This document shows positions 26,630 through 35,640 of a stretch of DNA of 64,000 nucleotides, one piece after another. The notes beneath the pieces are model-generated. The model ran no database searches. It had not been told where the DNA came from and saw nothing but the letters and a program-made list of their open reading frames with translations. The position numbers and the translations under genes were made by a program. The stretch covers positions 5,722 to 69,721 of the forward strand of contig DASTXN010000068.1 of the NCBI GenBank assembly GCA_035765515.1, read 5' to 3'. Source of the stretch: DASRSS01 sp035765515 (GTDB lineage Bacteria > Actinomycetota > Actinomycetes > Mycobacteriales > Jatrophihabitantaceae). Within the stretch, counting starts at the first letter, position 1. Each line of letters begins with the position of its first letter.

Positions 26630-27538
26630 TCAGGCCGCGGGCCAGGTGTCCGGGACGAGCTGCTCGATCGCCCGGAGCCCGGCGGCGTCGGCCTGGTGCA
26701 CGGCGGCGACGTCCCAGTAGCCGCGGGACGCGGGACGCCCACCGGGGATGTCGTCCAGGACGCCGGCCAGGTCGCCGATGCGCGCGCTCGTGGTGCATCC
26801 GATTGGCCGCCCGCCGTGGTCCCAGACGGCGACGTCGCGATAGCCGAGCTCCTCGAGCTGCGGCCAGACGTCCTTCGGGTCCAGCCCGGCGAGCCGGATC
26901 AGGTATGGGTCGTACTCGAAGAACAGCACCGGCCGGCTGTCGGCCCACGTCTTGGCGATCGCGGGAACGAACGCGACGTCGTAGCCGTCGGTGTCCGACT
27001 TCACGAGCCGCAGGTCGGCGAACGCGGGGTACTGCTCGCGCAGCGCGTCCGGCGTGATGAAGGGCATCGCGTTCGTCGTGCCGGGGCCTTCGGTGAACCG
27101 GGTCGTCCCGCCCGTGCGAACCGCGGTGCTCGCATCGCCGAGCCCCGGCGCTGTCAGCAACGCTTCGACGACCTCGACGCGTTCGTCGCCGTCCGTGTTC
27201 AGGTGCAGGTATTCCAGGTAGGCGGTGTCGCCCTCGACGCACAGCACCCGGCCGTCGGCTGCGTTGAGAATCTGCAGGGCCGAGTCACCGACGTTCGCTC
27301 CGATGTCGAGGACGGTCAGCGGCGGGGCCAGGTCGGCAAGCCTGCCGGCCAGCGCGACCAGGTTCTGGCCGTATGCGGACCCGGCGCGCGCGTAGTCCGG
27401 CAGCCGATGAGACCACGGCAAGACCATGCGCACGCCCTGAACCTCGCGCACGACGTGTCGATCCGGGAACTGGCTGCGCACCAGCCAGCCCGCGCGGCGC
27501 TTCGCAGCGGACGTGACCGTTCCCAGGCTCCGTTTCAC
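26630..27538 (-). CDS. FkbM-family methyltransferase
   Basis: A 302-residue class I methyltransferase. Motif I is TVLDIGANVGDSAL, followed by VLCVEGDTAYLEYL and the FkbM hallmark LRLVKSDTDGYDVAF with ADSRPVLFFEYDP. FkbM proteins methylate hydroxyls of polyketides or sugars. The start is GTG 27538. It lies back to back with the next methyltransferase gene and tail to tail with SGNH protein B. Acceptor unknown; a sugar in the surface polysaccharide fits the context. Confidence 0.86.
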   Translation of the reverse strand: MKRSLGTVTSAAKRRAGWLVRSQFPDRHVVREVQGVRMVLPWSHRLPDYARAGSAYGQNLVALAGRLADLAPPLTVLDIGANVGDSALQILNAADGRVLCVEGDTAYLEYLHLNTDGDERVEVVEALLTAPGLGDASTAVRTGGTTRFTEGPGTTNAMPFITPDALREQYPAFADLRLVKSDTDGYDVAFVPAIAKTWADSRPVLFFEYDPYLIRLAGLDPKDVWPQLEELGYRDVAVWDHGGRPIGCTTSARIGDLAGVLDDIPGGRPASRGYWDVAAVHQADAAGLRAIEQLVPDTWPAA

Positions 27539-27589
27539 ACGCGGGATGCTAGCCCGGAATTACAACAGGCGCGGCCTGTTCCGTCCGGA

Positions 27590-27595
27590 TAACAT
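27590..27595 (+). promoter_or_regulatory. -10 box TAACAT, leaderless start
   Basis: TAACAT ends 7 nt before the ATG at 27603 and there is no ribosome site. It overlaps the alternative ATG at 27594, which argues against that codon. Confidence 0.5.
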
Positions 27596-27602
27596 GACGG
27601 TC

Positions 27603-28736
27603 ATGCCGGGCGAGGCCGACACCCAGATAGATCCGATCGAATCGGCTCGTTCCTATTACGCACGCGAGATCAACGCGGGTGTCGATCGTTACTTCCAACG
27701 GCGCGTCGACGCCTGCACTTGGTGTGGCAGCAGCCGGGTGCGCCACCGTGTCACTTGCAGCGACCTCCGGCAGTTCAAGCCCGGGAGCTTCCGGCTGGAC
27801 GAGTGCCGGGACTGTGGTCACGTGTTCCAAAACCCGGCACTGACCGACGAGGGGCTGGCCTTCTACTACCGCGACGCGTACGACGGCATCAACGCCGAGC
27901 GGGCCGACGCGAACTTCAGCTCCATGGCGGAGATGTACCGCAGGCGCGCGGTCACGGTTGCGAGCCGGCGTCCGGACCCGCCACGGCGCTGGCTCGACGT
28001 CGGCACCGCGTCAGCGCACTTCTGCGAGGGGGCCGCGCGCATCTTCCCGGACACCGTGTTCGACGGGCTGGACATGTCGGACGGCGTGCTGGCCGGCCAG
28101 CGGGCCGGCCGGATCGACACCGGTTACCAGGGGCAGTTCCCCGAGCTGAGTCGCCAGCTGGCGGGAAAATACGACCAGATCAGCATGATTCACTACCTTG
28201 AGCACACGCGCGATCCGCTCCGGGAACTTGACGCCGCGGTCGAGGTACTCGCCGATGACGGTTGGTTGTTGATCGAGCAGCCGAATCCGCACGCCCGCGC
28301 CGCCCGGATCTTCCGGTCGTGGTGGGCCGGCTGGAACCAGCCGGAACACCTGAACATGGTCACGCTCGACAACCTCGTGATCGCGCTGCAGGATCGGGGG
28401 CTCGAAATCGTCGACGTGGTCCAGCGCGACGCGCACGTGCCGCTCGAGACCTTCATCGCGCTGGCGACCGCGCTCAACCGCATCGCACCTGCCGGTGACA
28501 CGCCATGGGATGATCGTCCGCAGCGCCGCTATCCTCGGTTGCGCCGGCTGCTCGGCAAGGCGCTGTGCGCACCGCTCGTTCCGGTTGCGCGATTCGTCGA
28601 CCACGTTGTGTTGCCTCGCTTGCTGCACAGCTACCACGCCTACCGCGTGCTGGCCCGCAAAGTGGCGGGCGGCACGGAGACTCCCAGCGGTCACGGGGCG
28701 CCGTCCGTTCCGAATGCGACTCCACGAAACCGCTGA
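27603..28736 (+). CDS. Methyltransferase with N-terminal zinc ribbon (type 12)
   Basis: A 377-residue protein with CTWC (about 37-40) and CRDC about 33 residues later, a zinc-binding knuckle, then a class I methyltransferase domain: RWLDVGTASAHFCEG (motif I), SMIHYLEHTRDP and LADDGWLLIEQPN. This is the layout of C-methyltransferases and O-methyltransferases that act on NDP-keto sugars, where the knuckle precedes the SAM domain. The C-terminal helix region (LVPVARFVDHVVLPRLLHSY) is amphipathic. Start ATG 27603 from the leaderless pattern; ATG 27594 is the alternative. A methyltransferase for the sugar unit is likely. Confidence 0.82.
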   Translation: MPGEADTQIDPIESARSYYAREINAGVDRYFQRRVDACTWCGSSRVRHRVTCSDLRQFKPGSFRLDECRDCGHVFQNPALTDEGLAFYYRDAYDGINAERADANFSSMAEMYRRRAVTVASRRPDPPRRWLDVGTASAHFCEGAARIFPDTVFDGLDMSDGVLAGQRAGRIDTGYQGQFPELSRQLAGKYDQISMIHYLEHTRDPLRELDAAVEVLADDGWLLIEQPNPHARAARIFRSWWAGWNQPEHLNMVTLDNLVIALQDRGLEIVDVVQRDAHVPLETFIALATALNRIAPAGDTPWDDRPQRRYPRLRRLLGKALCAPLVPVARFVDHVVLPRLLHSYHAYRVLARKVAGGTETPSGHGAPSVPNATPRNR

Positions 28737-28789
28737 TAGTGTCGCGCCCGCTTGCACCCGCTCACCACGAGGCAGGACAAGAGCCACGC

Positions 28790-29860
28790 ATGACGCTCGC
28801 GAAGAACAGGTACGTCGCGCGACTAAAACGCGCCGACAGCCAGCTGGTCCGACAGTGGCTCAGGCAGCAGACCAAGGCTCTGGCGGCCCGCGCCGGCTAT
28901 CTGGTGACCCGGGTGGACGAGGAGTCCCGACGCTACGTCTCGGTCACGCACAACACCGACGTGCCGCTGCCCGCCGGTGCTGAGCAGACGCTGCGCGCCG
29001 ACAACCCCGAACTCGTCGCGTTGCAGCAGGCCTACGACGCCATGAACTCGCCGGCGACCAGCCACACGCAGTGGAACAGCGGCTTCCTCAAGCGCAACCT
29101 GTCGCTAGCCTGGTTCCGTGGCGACAACGCGTACGTCTGGCAGTTCCGCCAGTTGCGGATCGCCGCCGACGCCCGGATGTACCTCACCCTGCTGGACGTC
29201 GAATCGCGCGACAAACTCGGCCTGCTCACGACGCTGACCGAGGACGGGCTGTTCGGCGCGTGGACGTTCCGCTACGGGCAGCGCCCGCCGATCAGCCGCG
29301 ACCTGCTCGACAGCGTCAACGAGATCAACTACCTGGACGAGCACGCGGGGCTGTCCACCATCGAGGGCCTGCGCGTCCTGGACATCGGTGCCGGTTACGG
29401 ACGGCTGGCGCACCGCATGTCGACCGCGCTGCCGAACCTGGCCGCGTACGACTGCACCGACGGCGTCGCGGTGTCGACGTTCCTGTGCGACTACTACGTC
29501 AAGTTCCGCCAGCTGCCCGAGTCGGTGCGGGTGATCCCGGCCGTCGAGCACGAGCGCCTCGCCACGTCCTACGACCTCGCCGTCAACATCCACAGCTTCG
29601 CCGAGTGCTCCCTGGAGACGATCCAGTGGTGGCTCGACCGCATCGCGGAGCGGCAGATCGAGTGGCTGCTGATCGTCCCGAACATGCCGCCGGAGTTGCT
29701 CAGCACCGAGCTCGACGGCAGCCACAAGGACTTCATGCCCGCCGTGCTCGCGGCCGGCTACGAACTGGTCGACTCGCGGTGGACGTGCGGTTCGGACGAA
29801 CTGCGCGCGCTGGTCGACGTGCACGACAAGTTCTACCTGTTCCGCCGGACCGAGCGGTGA
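28790..29860 (+). CDS. Putative sugar O-methyltransferase
   Basis: A 356-residue protein matching the family of putative sugar O-methyltransferases found in LPS and capsule loci. Motif I is LRVLDIGAGYGRLAHRM (near residue 205) after a long N-terminal helical part with SHTQWNSGFLKRNLSLAWFR, and the tail has LAVNIHSFAECSLETIQWWL and VPNMPPELL. Start ATG 28790 lies 53 nt after the previous stop with a weak GAGG well upstream. Fifth of seven methyltransferase-like genes in this locus. Confidence 0.78.
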   Translation: MTLAKNRYVARLKRADSQLVRQWLRQQTKALAARAGYLVTRVDEESRRYVSVTHNTDVPLPAGAEQTLRADNPELVALQQAYDAMNSPATSHTQWNSGFLKRNLSLAWFRGDNAYVWQFRQLRIAADARMYLTLLDVESRDKLGLLTTLTEDGLFGAWTFRYGQRPPISRDLLDSVNEINYLDEHAGLSTIEGLRVLDIGAGYGRLAHRMSTALPNLAAYDCTDGVAVSTFLCDYYVKFRQLPESVRVIPAVEHERLATSYDLAVNIHSFAECSLETIQWWLDRIAERQIEWLLIVPNMPPELLSTELDGSHKDFMPAVLAAGYELVDSRWTCGSDELRALVDVHDKFYLFRRTER

Positions 29861-29891
29861 CCACCGCCCGCCCCGGCGAGCGTTCCCGGTG

Positions 29892-30791
29892 ATGGGCGCG
29901 TCCGCCTGTCCCGCCTGCAACAAACCGTCGGTCGCGGTAGGGCCGACGTCGCGCGCGACCGGCCGGCGGATCGCGTACTGCCGTGCGTGCCGCGTCCACT
30001 TCTGGGCCAATCCCGACGAGCAGCCTGCGCCGCCGGCCCCGGTGGAAACCGCGGCGACGTCCAGGAGCGCCGCCGGCTTCAGCAAGTGGGTGGACATCAA
30101 GCGCGAGCAGGCCGGGCCGCAGGCCTGGCGCGAGACGGCCGCGTGGCTGCAGCGGTCACTGGCCGACCGGCCGAAGCCCCGCCTGTACGACGTGGGCGCC
30201 GGCGACGGCCAGTTCCTGCAGATCGCGCGCGACGAGTTCGGCTTCGACGTCACCGGCAACGACATCGTCACGGGCGCGGTCGCCCTCGCGCAGGAGCGGT
30301 ACGGCGTGACGCTGGAGCTCGGCGACCTTTCCGAGTTCAAGCACGTCGAGGACTTCGACGCCGTCACGCTGTGGTGCGTGCTCGCACACGTCGAGGACGG
30401 CGAAGCGCTGCTGCGCACGGTCCACCGGATGCTGCGGCCGGGCGGGCTGATCGCGCTGCAGACGCCGCACTGGACCGCGGCCGACGCGGCGGCGTACGGC
30501 GTGGAACGGCTCACCCGGGGCCGCGTCGCCAAGCTGCCCGACCGGCGCGTCGGCATGCATCACCGCGTCCTACACACCACGGCGAGCATCACCGCGCAAC
30601 TGCACCGGCTCGGCTTCACCGACGTCCACGTCGCACCGCAGCCGAGATACACCCTCACCTCGTACGCGTACCTCGTCTCCATGAACCCGCCGGCGTGGAC
30701 GGTGCGGCCCGCCACCTGGGTGCTCGATCGAGTCGTCCGCAGCCGTGTCGCGCCGCGTATCGTCCTGGACGTGCGCGCGCGGCGCGTCTGA
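29892..30791 (+). CDS. Methyltransferase with N-terminal CxxC knuckles
   Basis: A 299-residue protein with CPAC (6-9) and CRAC (about 31-34), a predicted zinc knuckle, then a class I methyltransferase: RLYDVGAGDGQFLQIA (motif I), VTGNDIVTG, LWCVLAHVEDGEALL and MLRPGGLIALQTPHW. It resembles the gene at 27603 in layout but not in detail. ATG 29892 is preceded by GGCGAG and by a GTG at 29889 that would add one residue. It lies 31 nt after the previous stop and 22 nt before the glycosyltransferase pair, so these five genes probably form one transcript. Confidence 0.82.
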   Translation: MGASACPACNKPSVAVGPTSRATGRRIAYCRACRVHFWANPDEQPAPPAPVETAATSRSAAGFSKWVDIKREQAGPQAWRETAAWLQRSLADRPKPRLYDVGAGDGQFLQIARDEFGFDVTGNDIVTGAVALAQERYGVTLELGDLSEFKHVEDFDAVTLWCVLAHVEDGEALLRTVHRMLRPGGLIALQTPHWTAADAAAYGVERLTRGRVAKLPDRRVGMHHRVLHTTASITAQLHRLGFTDVHVAPQPRYTLTSYAYLVSMNPPAWTVRPATWVLDRVVRSRVAPRIVLDVRARRV

Positions 30792-30813
30792 GCCGCGAGC
30801 CGCCGAGGATCCC

Positions 30814-31875
30814 GTGTCCGCTCCCAACCCGGCCGCCGTGCCCGTCGCCCTCGTCGTGTTCAACCGGCCCGACCTGACCCGCCGCACGCTCGCCCAGGTG
30901 CGAGCGACGGCGCCGGCGGACCTGTTCGTGATCGCGGACGGTCCGCGCGCCGACCACCCCGAGGACGTCGCGCGCTGCCGCGCCACCCGCGCTGTACTCG
31001 ACGAGGTCAACTGGCCGTGCACCGTGCACCGCCGGTTCGCCGAGCACAACCTCGGCCTGGAGGCGAACGTCGAGCTCGGGCTGGACTGGGTCTTCGGCCT
31101 CGTCGACCGGGCCGTTGTGCTCGAGGACGACTGCCTCGCGGACCCGACGTTCTTCCCGTTCGCGGCGGAGTTGCTCGAGCGCTACCGCGACGACGAGCGG
31201 ATCTGGTACCTGACCGGCAACGGGCTGGGCCTGGACCCCGCACTGTTCGGCGGTCGCAGTTACGCATTCAGCGCCTGGGCGAGCGTGTGGGGCTGGGCGA
31301 CCTGGGCGGACCGGTGGCAGCGGCACCGACGGAACTTCCCGCGCGACCACCGGCCGCGCGACGGCGACGCACGCGGCGACCGGCCGAGGCGTGCCATACC
31401 CGTCCCGGGCGCGCCGCCGACGCTGGTCACGCGCAGCGCCCGCCGGCACTTCGCCGAGGCGGCGGCCTCGGACGACACGGTCACGCACGGCTGGGACAAG
31501 CACTGGTGGCTGACGATCATGACCGAGGGCGGCCTGGCCGTCACGCCCGCGGTGAGCATGGTCCAGAACATCGGGTTCGGCATCGCGGACGCCACGCACA
31601 CCGCCGGAGCCGGAGGTGGTGGCGATCTGTACGGAGTGGCGCAGCCGATGGTATTCCCGCTGCGGCACCCGGATCGCGTCGAGCTCGACGTGGAGGTCGA
31701 GCGCGAGCTGGAGCTGGTGCTGGCCCGGGTCGGCAGCCGTTCGGCCCGGCTGGCTCGGCAGCTGATCCGCTCGCCGCTGCTGCGCCGGCTGATCCGCCGG
31801 CTGATCAGCAGCCGGGCGGCGATGATCGCGGCGCGTACGGTGTCGCGATCGACGGAGAGGAAAACCGCCAAGTGA
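30814..31875 (+). CDS. Glycosyltransferase, GT-A fold (copy 1 of a tandem pair)
   Basis: A 353-residue nucleotide-sugar transferase. It starts PVALVVFNRPDLTRRTLAQV, with FVIADGPR and the metal-binding VVLEDDCLADPTFF (DxD-like EDD), then YAFSAWASVWGWATWADRW and THGWDKHWWLTIM. GTG 30814 has GAGG 5 nt upstream. Its stop overlaps the start of copy 2 (GTGA). The two share order and most motifs, so they arose by tandem duplication. The basic C-terminal helix (LLRRLIRRLISS) probably binds the membrane. Confidence 0.83.
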   Translation: MSAPNPAAVPVALVVFNRPDLTRRTLAQVRATAPADLFVIADGPRADHPEDVARCRATRAVLDEVNWPCTVHRRFAEHNLGLEANVELGLDWVFGLVDRAVVLEDDCLADPTFFPFAAELLERYRDDERIWYLTGNGLGLDPALFGGRSYAFSAWASVWGWATWADRWQRHRRNFPRDHRPRDGDARGDRPRRAIPVPGAPPTLVTRSARRHFAEAAASDDTVTHGWDKHWWLTIMTEGGLAVTPAVSMVQNIGFGIADATHTAGAGGGGDLYGVAQPMVFPLRHPDRVELDVEVERELELVLARVGSRSARLARQLIRSPLLRRLIRRLISSRAAMIAARTVSRSTERKTAK

Positions 31876-32906
31876 CCGCCCAGCTGCGAACCCCGGTCGT
31901 GCTGATCGTGTTCAAGCGTCCGGACGTGACCCGGCGCGCGCTCGAGTCGATCCGGCAGGCGCGTCCGGAACGGCTGTTCGTCGTCGCCGACGGCCCCCGC
32001 CCGGACCGGCCGGACGAAGCACGGTTATGCGGGCAGGTCCGCGAGCTGATCGACGAGGTCGTCGACTGGCCCTGCCGCATCGAGCGCAAGTTCGCCGACG
32101 GCAACCTCGGTCTGGAGGCCAACGTCGAGCTCGGCCTGGACTGGGTGTTCGAACAGGTGGACCGGGCGATCGTCCTGGAGGATGACTGCATCCCGGACGC
32201 GTCGTTCTTCCCCTACTGCGAGGAGCTGCTGGACCGCTACGCGGCGGTTCCGCAGGTCTGGCAGATCGCCGGCGACAACGAGGGCGTGCCCGTGGAAATG
32301 TTCGGCGGCTGCAGCTATGCGTTCAGCACGTGGGCGAGCGTGTGGGGCTGGGCCACGTGGGCCGACCGCTGGCATGCGCACCGTGCCGTGTTCGGCCGCG
32401 ACCACGCCGGTGCCGAGCAGCGTTACGACCAGAACCCGCGCACGGCCGACGCGCACCGCACGGTGCCGACCGTTCCGCACCCCGACGCTCTCGTCACCGC
32501 CGCCGGGCTGAAGCACTTCACGCAGGTCGCCGGCGAGACGAACGGCGACCTGCGTGGCTGGGACCATCACTGGTGGGTGACGATCATGTCGCGGTGCGGC
32601 CTGTCGGCGATGCCGGTCGTGAACCTGGTCGAGAACGACGGCTATGGCGAGGGCGCCACGCACACGCGCGCGGCCAAGCCTCCGCTGGCAGCGCAGCGGC
32701 TGCCGATGCCGATCGTCCATCCGCCCGCGGTTGCGCTCAACCGGGACGTCGAGGCGGAGATGGAACTGATCCTCCTGCGGATCGACGGCCGGATGTCGCG
32801 GTGGGCGCGGCGACTCATCCAGCCGCTGTGGCTGCGCGCGCTGGTACGCCGGCTGATCACCCATCCGTCCGTCTGGCGTCTGGTTCGCAAGCTGGTCTCG
32901 CGGTGA
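31872..32906 (+). CDS. Glycosyltransferase, GT-A fold (copy 2 of a tandem pair)
   Basis: A 344-residue paralogue of the preceding gene, with FVVADGPRPDRPDE, the AIVLEDDCIPDASFFPY metal site, YAFSTWASVWGWATWADRW and LRGWDHHWWVTIMS. The GTG at 31872 overlaps the upstream stop codon and has AGAGGA nearby; the frame is open further upstream only by chance. Divergence in the acceptor half (for example GDNEGVPVEM against GNGLGLDPAL) suggests the two enzymes add different or successive sugars. A basic amphipathic C-terminus is kept. Confidence 0.83.
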   Translation: MTAQLRTPVVLIVFKRPDVTRRALESIRQARPERLFVVADGPRPDRPDEARLCGQVRELIDEVVDWPCRIERKFADGNLGLEANVELGLDWVFEQVDRAIVLEDDCIPDASFFPYCEELLDRYAAVPQVWQIAGDNEGVPVEMFGGCSYAFSTWASVWGWATWADRWHAHRAVFGRDHAGAEQRYDQNPRTADAHRTVPTVPHPDALVTAAGLKHFTQVAGETNGDLRGWDHHWWVTIMSRCGLSAMPVVNLVENDGYGEGATHTRAAKPPLAAQRLPMPIVHPPAVALNRDVEAEMELILLRIDGRMSRWARRLIQPLWLRALVRRLITHPSVWRLVRKLVSR

Positions 32907-32913
32907 CCGCACG

Positions 32914-34116
32914 ATGACCCTGCCTGCGGTGTTGCGGCCATGGTGGCGGTTGTTCAAGCGGCTGCACCGGTTCGTGACGCTGCTGTGCGGCGTGCTCTTC
33001 CGCGCGCTGTCCCCGCTGCTCGGAGAGCGCGGCGTGCCCCGATCGGCAGCCGCGACCTCGGCGGACACCGCCGCGCGCGAGCCCGCGGCGGTGCGGCTGC
33101 ACCTCGGACGAGCACCCGAACAGCTGACCCGCCGGGCGACGTACGGCGAACCCGCCGACCACGGGGCGTTCGCGCGCAACCGTTCGGTGACGGTCCCGGC
33201 CACGTTCACGCTGGAGGTCTCTGACGGCCGACTGACCGGCGACTTCGGTGCCACCACCACACCCGGCAAGGTGCTCGACCACGAGACGAGCACGTACTTC
33301 GGCGTGACGGACTGGCGCGAGCATCCGATCTTCCTGCGTCCCACGCTCGGCCCCACCGAGCACGTCCGCGGCACGGTGCTGAGCCTGACGGCGCGTGGCG
33401 CGGGCTACAACTACTACCACTTCGTCTTCGACTCGATCGCGCGTTTCGGCGTCTTCGAGGACTGTCTGCCAGGCGAGCACGTCGACGCGATCGTCGTGCC
33501 GCACCGCACCCGCTACCAGCGCGAACTGCTCGAACTCGCCGACATCGCTGGACGATTCATCGAACCGGTCCGCGGCCGGACGGTCCGGGCGGACCGGTTG
33601 CTGGTGCCGAGCAACCCGAACTGGGCTTTGGACGCGCCGCCGTCGATGGTCGCGTGGCTGCGCGCTCGGTTGCGGCCCACCGGCACCGCTGAGACGCCGC
33701 GCCGGCTCTACCTGACCCGCGGCGACGTCCCGCGCACGCGCCGCTACGTGCACGAGGCACAGCTGTGGCCCGAGCTCGAGCGCCGCGGCTTCCTGCGCCT
33801 GGACCCCGGCCAGTTCAGCGTCCAGGAACAGATCGACATATTCAGCCTGGCGGAGGTCGTGGTCTCGCCCCACGGCGCCGCGCTGACCAACGTGGTGTTC
33901 AGCGACCCGGCTGTTCAGGTGCTCGAACTGTTCGCGTCCACGTACGTGCACCTCGGCCTGTGGTCGATCTGCCAGAGCCTTGGTGCGTCGTACAGCTACC
34001 TGGTGGACGATCAGCCGCTCGACCGCGGCAACCGCAACGCCGGCGTCTTCGACGACGTCCACGTGCCCGCCGCGCGAGTACTGGCTGCCGTGGACGAGAT
34101 GCTCAGCCGGCTCTGA
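32914..34116 (+). CDS. Glycosyltransferase family 61 protein
   Basis: A 400-residue protein of the GT61/DUF563 type. The recognisable part covers about 160-380 with GYNYYHFVFDSIARF, RRLYLTRGDVPRTRRY, FSVQEQIDIFSLAEVVVSPHGAALTNVVF and VLELFASTYVH; the HGAALTN segment is the family hallmark. A hydrophobic and basic N-terminus (FVTLLCGVLFRALSPLL) may anchor it. ATG 32914 lies 7 nt after the preceding gene. Its end overlaps the convergent Wzy-type gene by 14 nt. In capsule loci GT61 proteins add xylose or other sugars; here specificity is unknown. Confidence 0.85.
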   Translation: MTLPAVLRPWWRLFKRLHRFVTLLCGVLFRALSPLLGERGVPRSAAATSADTAAREPAAVRLHLGRAPEQLTRRATYGEPADHGAFARNRSVTVPATFTLEVSDGRLTGDFGATTTPGKVLDHETSTYFGVTDWREHPIFLRPTLGPTEHVRGTVLSLTARGAGYNYYHFVFDSIARFGVFEDCLPGEHVDAIVVPHRTRYQRELLELADIAGRFIEPVRGRTVRADRLLVPSNPNWALDAPPSMVAWLRARLRPTGTAETPRRLYLTRGDVPRTRRYVHEAQLWPELERRGFLRLDPGQFSVQEQIDIFSLAEVVVSPHGAALTNVVFSDPAVQVLELFASTYVHLGLWSICQSLGASYSYLVDDQPLDRGNRNAGVFDDVHVPAARVLAAVDEMLSRL

Positions 34117-35395
34117 CCGGCGCGAAGTCGGCCTGTCTCAGGCCGTCCGACGGCAACGCCGCGACCAGCGCGGGCGCCAGGTAGGCGATGGTCGGCGTGA
34201 GCGCGTTCTGCAGGGTGTTGAAGATGACCTCGCCGAGCACTGCGACGAACAGCGGCACCGCGAGCTGCTCGACCCGGGTCAACCGAGCGCTGCGGATCAG
34301 CGCGCCTGCCTGGTAGACGATCAGGCCGGTCAGCAGGATCACCCCTCCGACTGCCAGCGCCTGCAGGTAGAGGAAGTGCGCGATGTCGGCGATCTCGAAC
34401 CCGATCCCGTGGATGGGTGAGTGCAGGAAGTCCCGCATGGCCTGGTCGTTCACGATGTTGCGGCTGCGGTCGCTACCGGACGTGTCCCCGCCGGTGATCC
34501 GCAGCCCGGACAACAGCTCGGAGCCGAGATCGGGGTTCGTCACGAACAGCACGCCGAGAACGAGCGTCGCGAGCAGGCCCGTGGTCGGCAGGTAGCGCCG
34601 GTACTGCGGCATCCAGACGAACGAGACGAAGGCGGCGATGGCGGCCGCTCCAGCACCGGAGCGGGACCGTGACGCGTAGAGCCCCAGGAGGAGGCAGCCC
34701 AGCCCGGCGAGGGCAAGGACGCGTGCCCGCCGGCTGCCCAGGAGCAACCAGAGCATCAACGGCAGGGCGATCACGCAGGTCATCGCGACGACGTTCGGGT
34801 GCTCGGTGAGCCCGCTGCCGCGACCGTCCGAGACGCCGACACCGAGCAGGCTCGACGAGATGGACGTCCAGCCGCGGCTGTCCGTGAAGGCGATGACCGC
34901 GCAGATCGAGACGCCGCCCAGAAACGCGACGGACGAGCGGTTCAGGGCACGGCGGTCGTGCGAGCGGGCGAGGGCGAACACGAACGCGGTGAACAGGACC
35001 CGGATGACGAGGTGCAGCGTCACGACCAGGTTCGTGTCGAGAATGACCGTGCTACCGCTAAGCCCTTCCCGCCGTGCCATGTACGCAGCGGACGGCGGGG
35101 CGAACTGATGGATCGTGCCGACCACGAGCACGGCGACGGCCAGCGCCCAGACCCACGGCGGCGGCGTTGGCAGCGGCCGTGACAGGTCCGCCGCGACCAG
35201 CGTCACCGCGGCGAACGCGAGCAGGATCTCGCCGACCGAGATGCTGCCGACGTCTACCGCCGTCCACGGGATCGTCGCGGCGGCCAGATAGGTGAGCGTG
35301 AGCCCCGCGGTGACGACCCCGGGACGTCCCCGCGAAGCCTTCAGCGCCGTCGGTTCGCTGCGTCGAGCGCTCGCGACGTCGTGGGTAGTGGGCAT
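34103..35395 (-). CDS. O-antigen ligase/polymerase (Wzy-like) membrane protein
   Basis: A 430-residue membrane protein with about 11 hydrophobic segments and the large loop typical of the Wzy_C superfamily. The GLTEHPNVVAM and ASRSRSGAGAAA segments before a long extracytoplasmic loop (DRSRNIVNDQAMRDFLHSPI, then GIGFEIADIAHFLY) match O-antigen polymerase/ligase proteins. ATG 35395 has AGGTGAG upstream. With the Wzx flippase and the Wzz/BY-kinase next door it completes a Wzx/Wzy pathway. It overlaps the GT61 gene tail to tail by 14 nt. Confidence 0.85.
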   Translation of the reverse strand: MPTTHDVASARRSEPTALKASRGRPGVVTAGLTLTYLAAATIPWTAVDVGSISVGEILLAFAAVTLVAADLSRPLPTPPPWVWALAVAVLVVGTIHQFAPPSAAYMARREGLSGSTVILDTNLVVTLHLVIRVLFTAFVFALARSHDRRALNRSSVAFLGGVSICAVIAFTDSRGWTSISSSLLGVGVSDGRGSGLTEHPNVVAMTCVIALPLMLWLLLGSRRARVLALAGLGCLLLGLYASRSRSGAGAAAIAAFVSFVWMPQYRRYLPTTGLLATLVLGVLFVTNPDLGSELLSGLRITGGDTSGSDRSRNIVNDQAMRDFLHSPIHGIGFEIADIAHFLYLQALAVGGVILLTGLIVYQAGALIRSARLTRVEQLAVPLFVAVLGEVIFNTLQNALTPTIAYLAPALVAALPSDGLRQADFAPVRAG

Positions 35396-35572
35396 CTCAC
35401 CTGGAATCGTTCGTTCGTCACTCGGTGGACGGGACCTGGCTCCGTGGCCCGCTCAGCGTAGACCCCGCATCCCCGAGGCGCAGAAGACGACGAGCGCACG
35501 AGCAGCGCTCTCTCAGCTGTGCGGCCGCTGACGGCTGCCTCGCTTCAACAGGGGATCCTCGGCGAAGATGCC

Positions 35573-35578
35573 TATGAT
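35573..35578 (+). promoter_or_regulatory. -10 box TATGAT before the Wzz/BY-kinase gene
   Basis: TATGAT is the best -10 match in the 245-nt gap between the divergent Wzy-like and BY-kinase genes; it lies 62 nt before the GTG at 35641, which has AGAAGG as ribosome site. No good -35 box is seen at 17-19 nt. The rest of the gap shows no gene. Confidence 0.4.
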
Positions 35579-35640
35579 GTACGCCGCCACGCGTTCGCCG
35601 TCTGAGCGGCCAGCGACCGGCGCGACAGAAGGGTATCTGC

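Noticed and set aside
31017..32906. One long 629-codon glycosyltransferase
   Set aside because: The first half of this frame reads a different phase of copy 1; the GTGA overlap at 31872 and the ribosome site show two separate genes.
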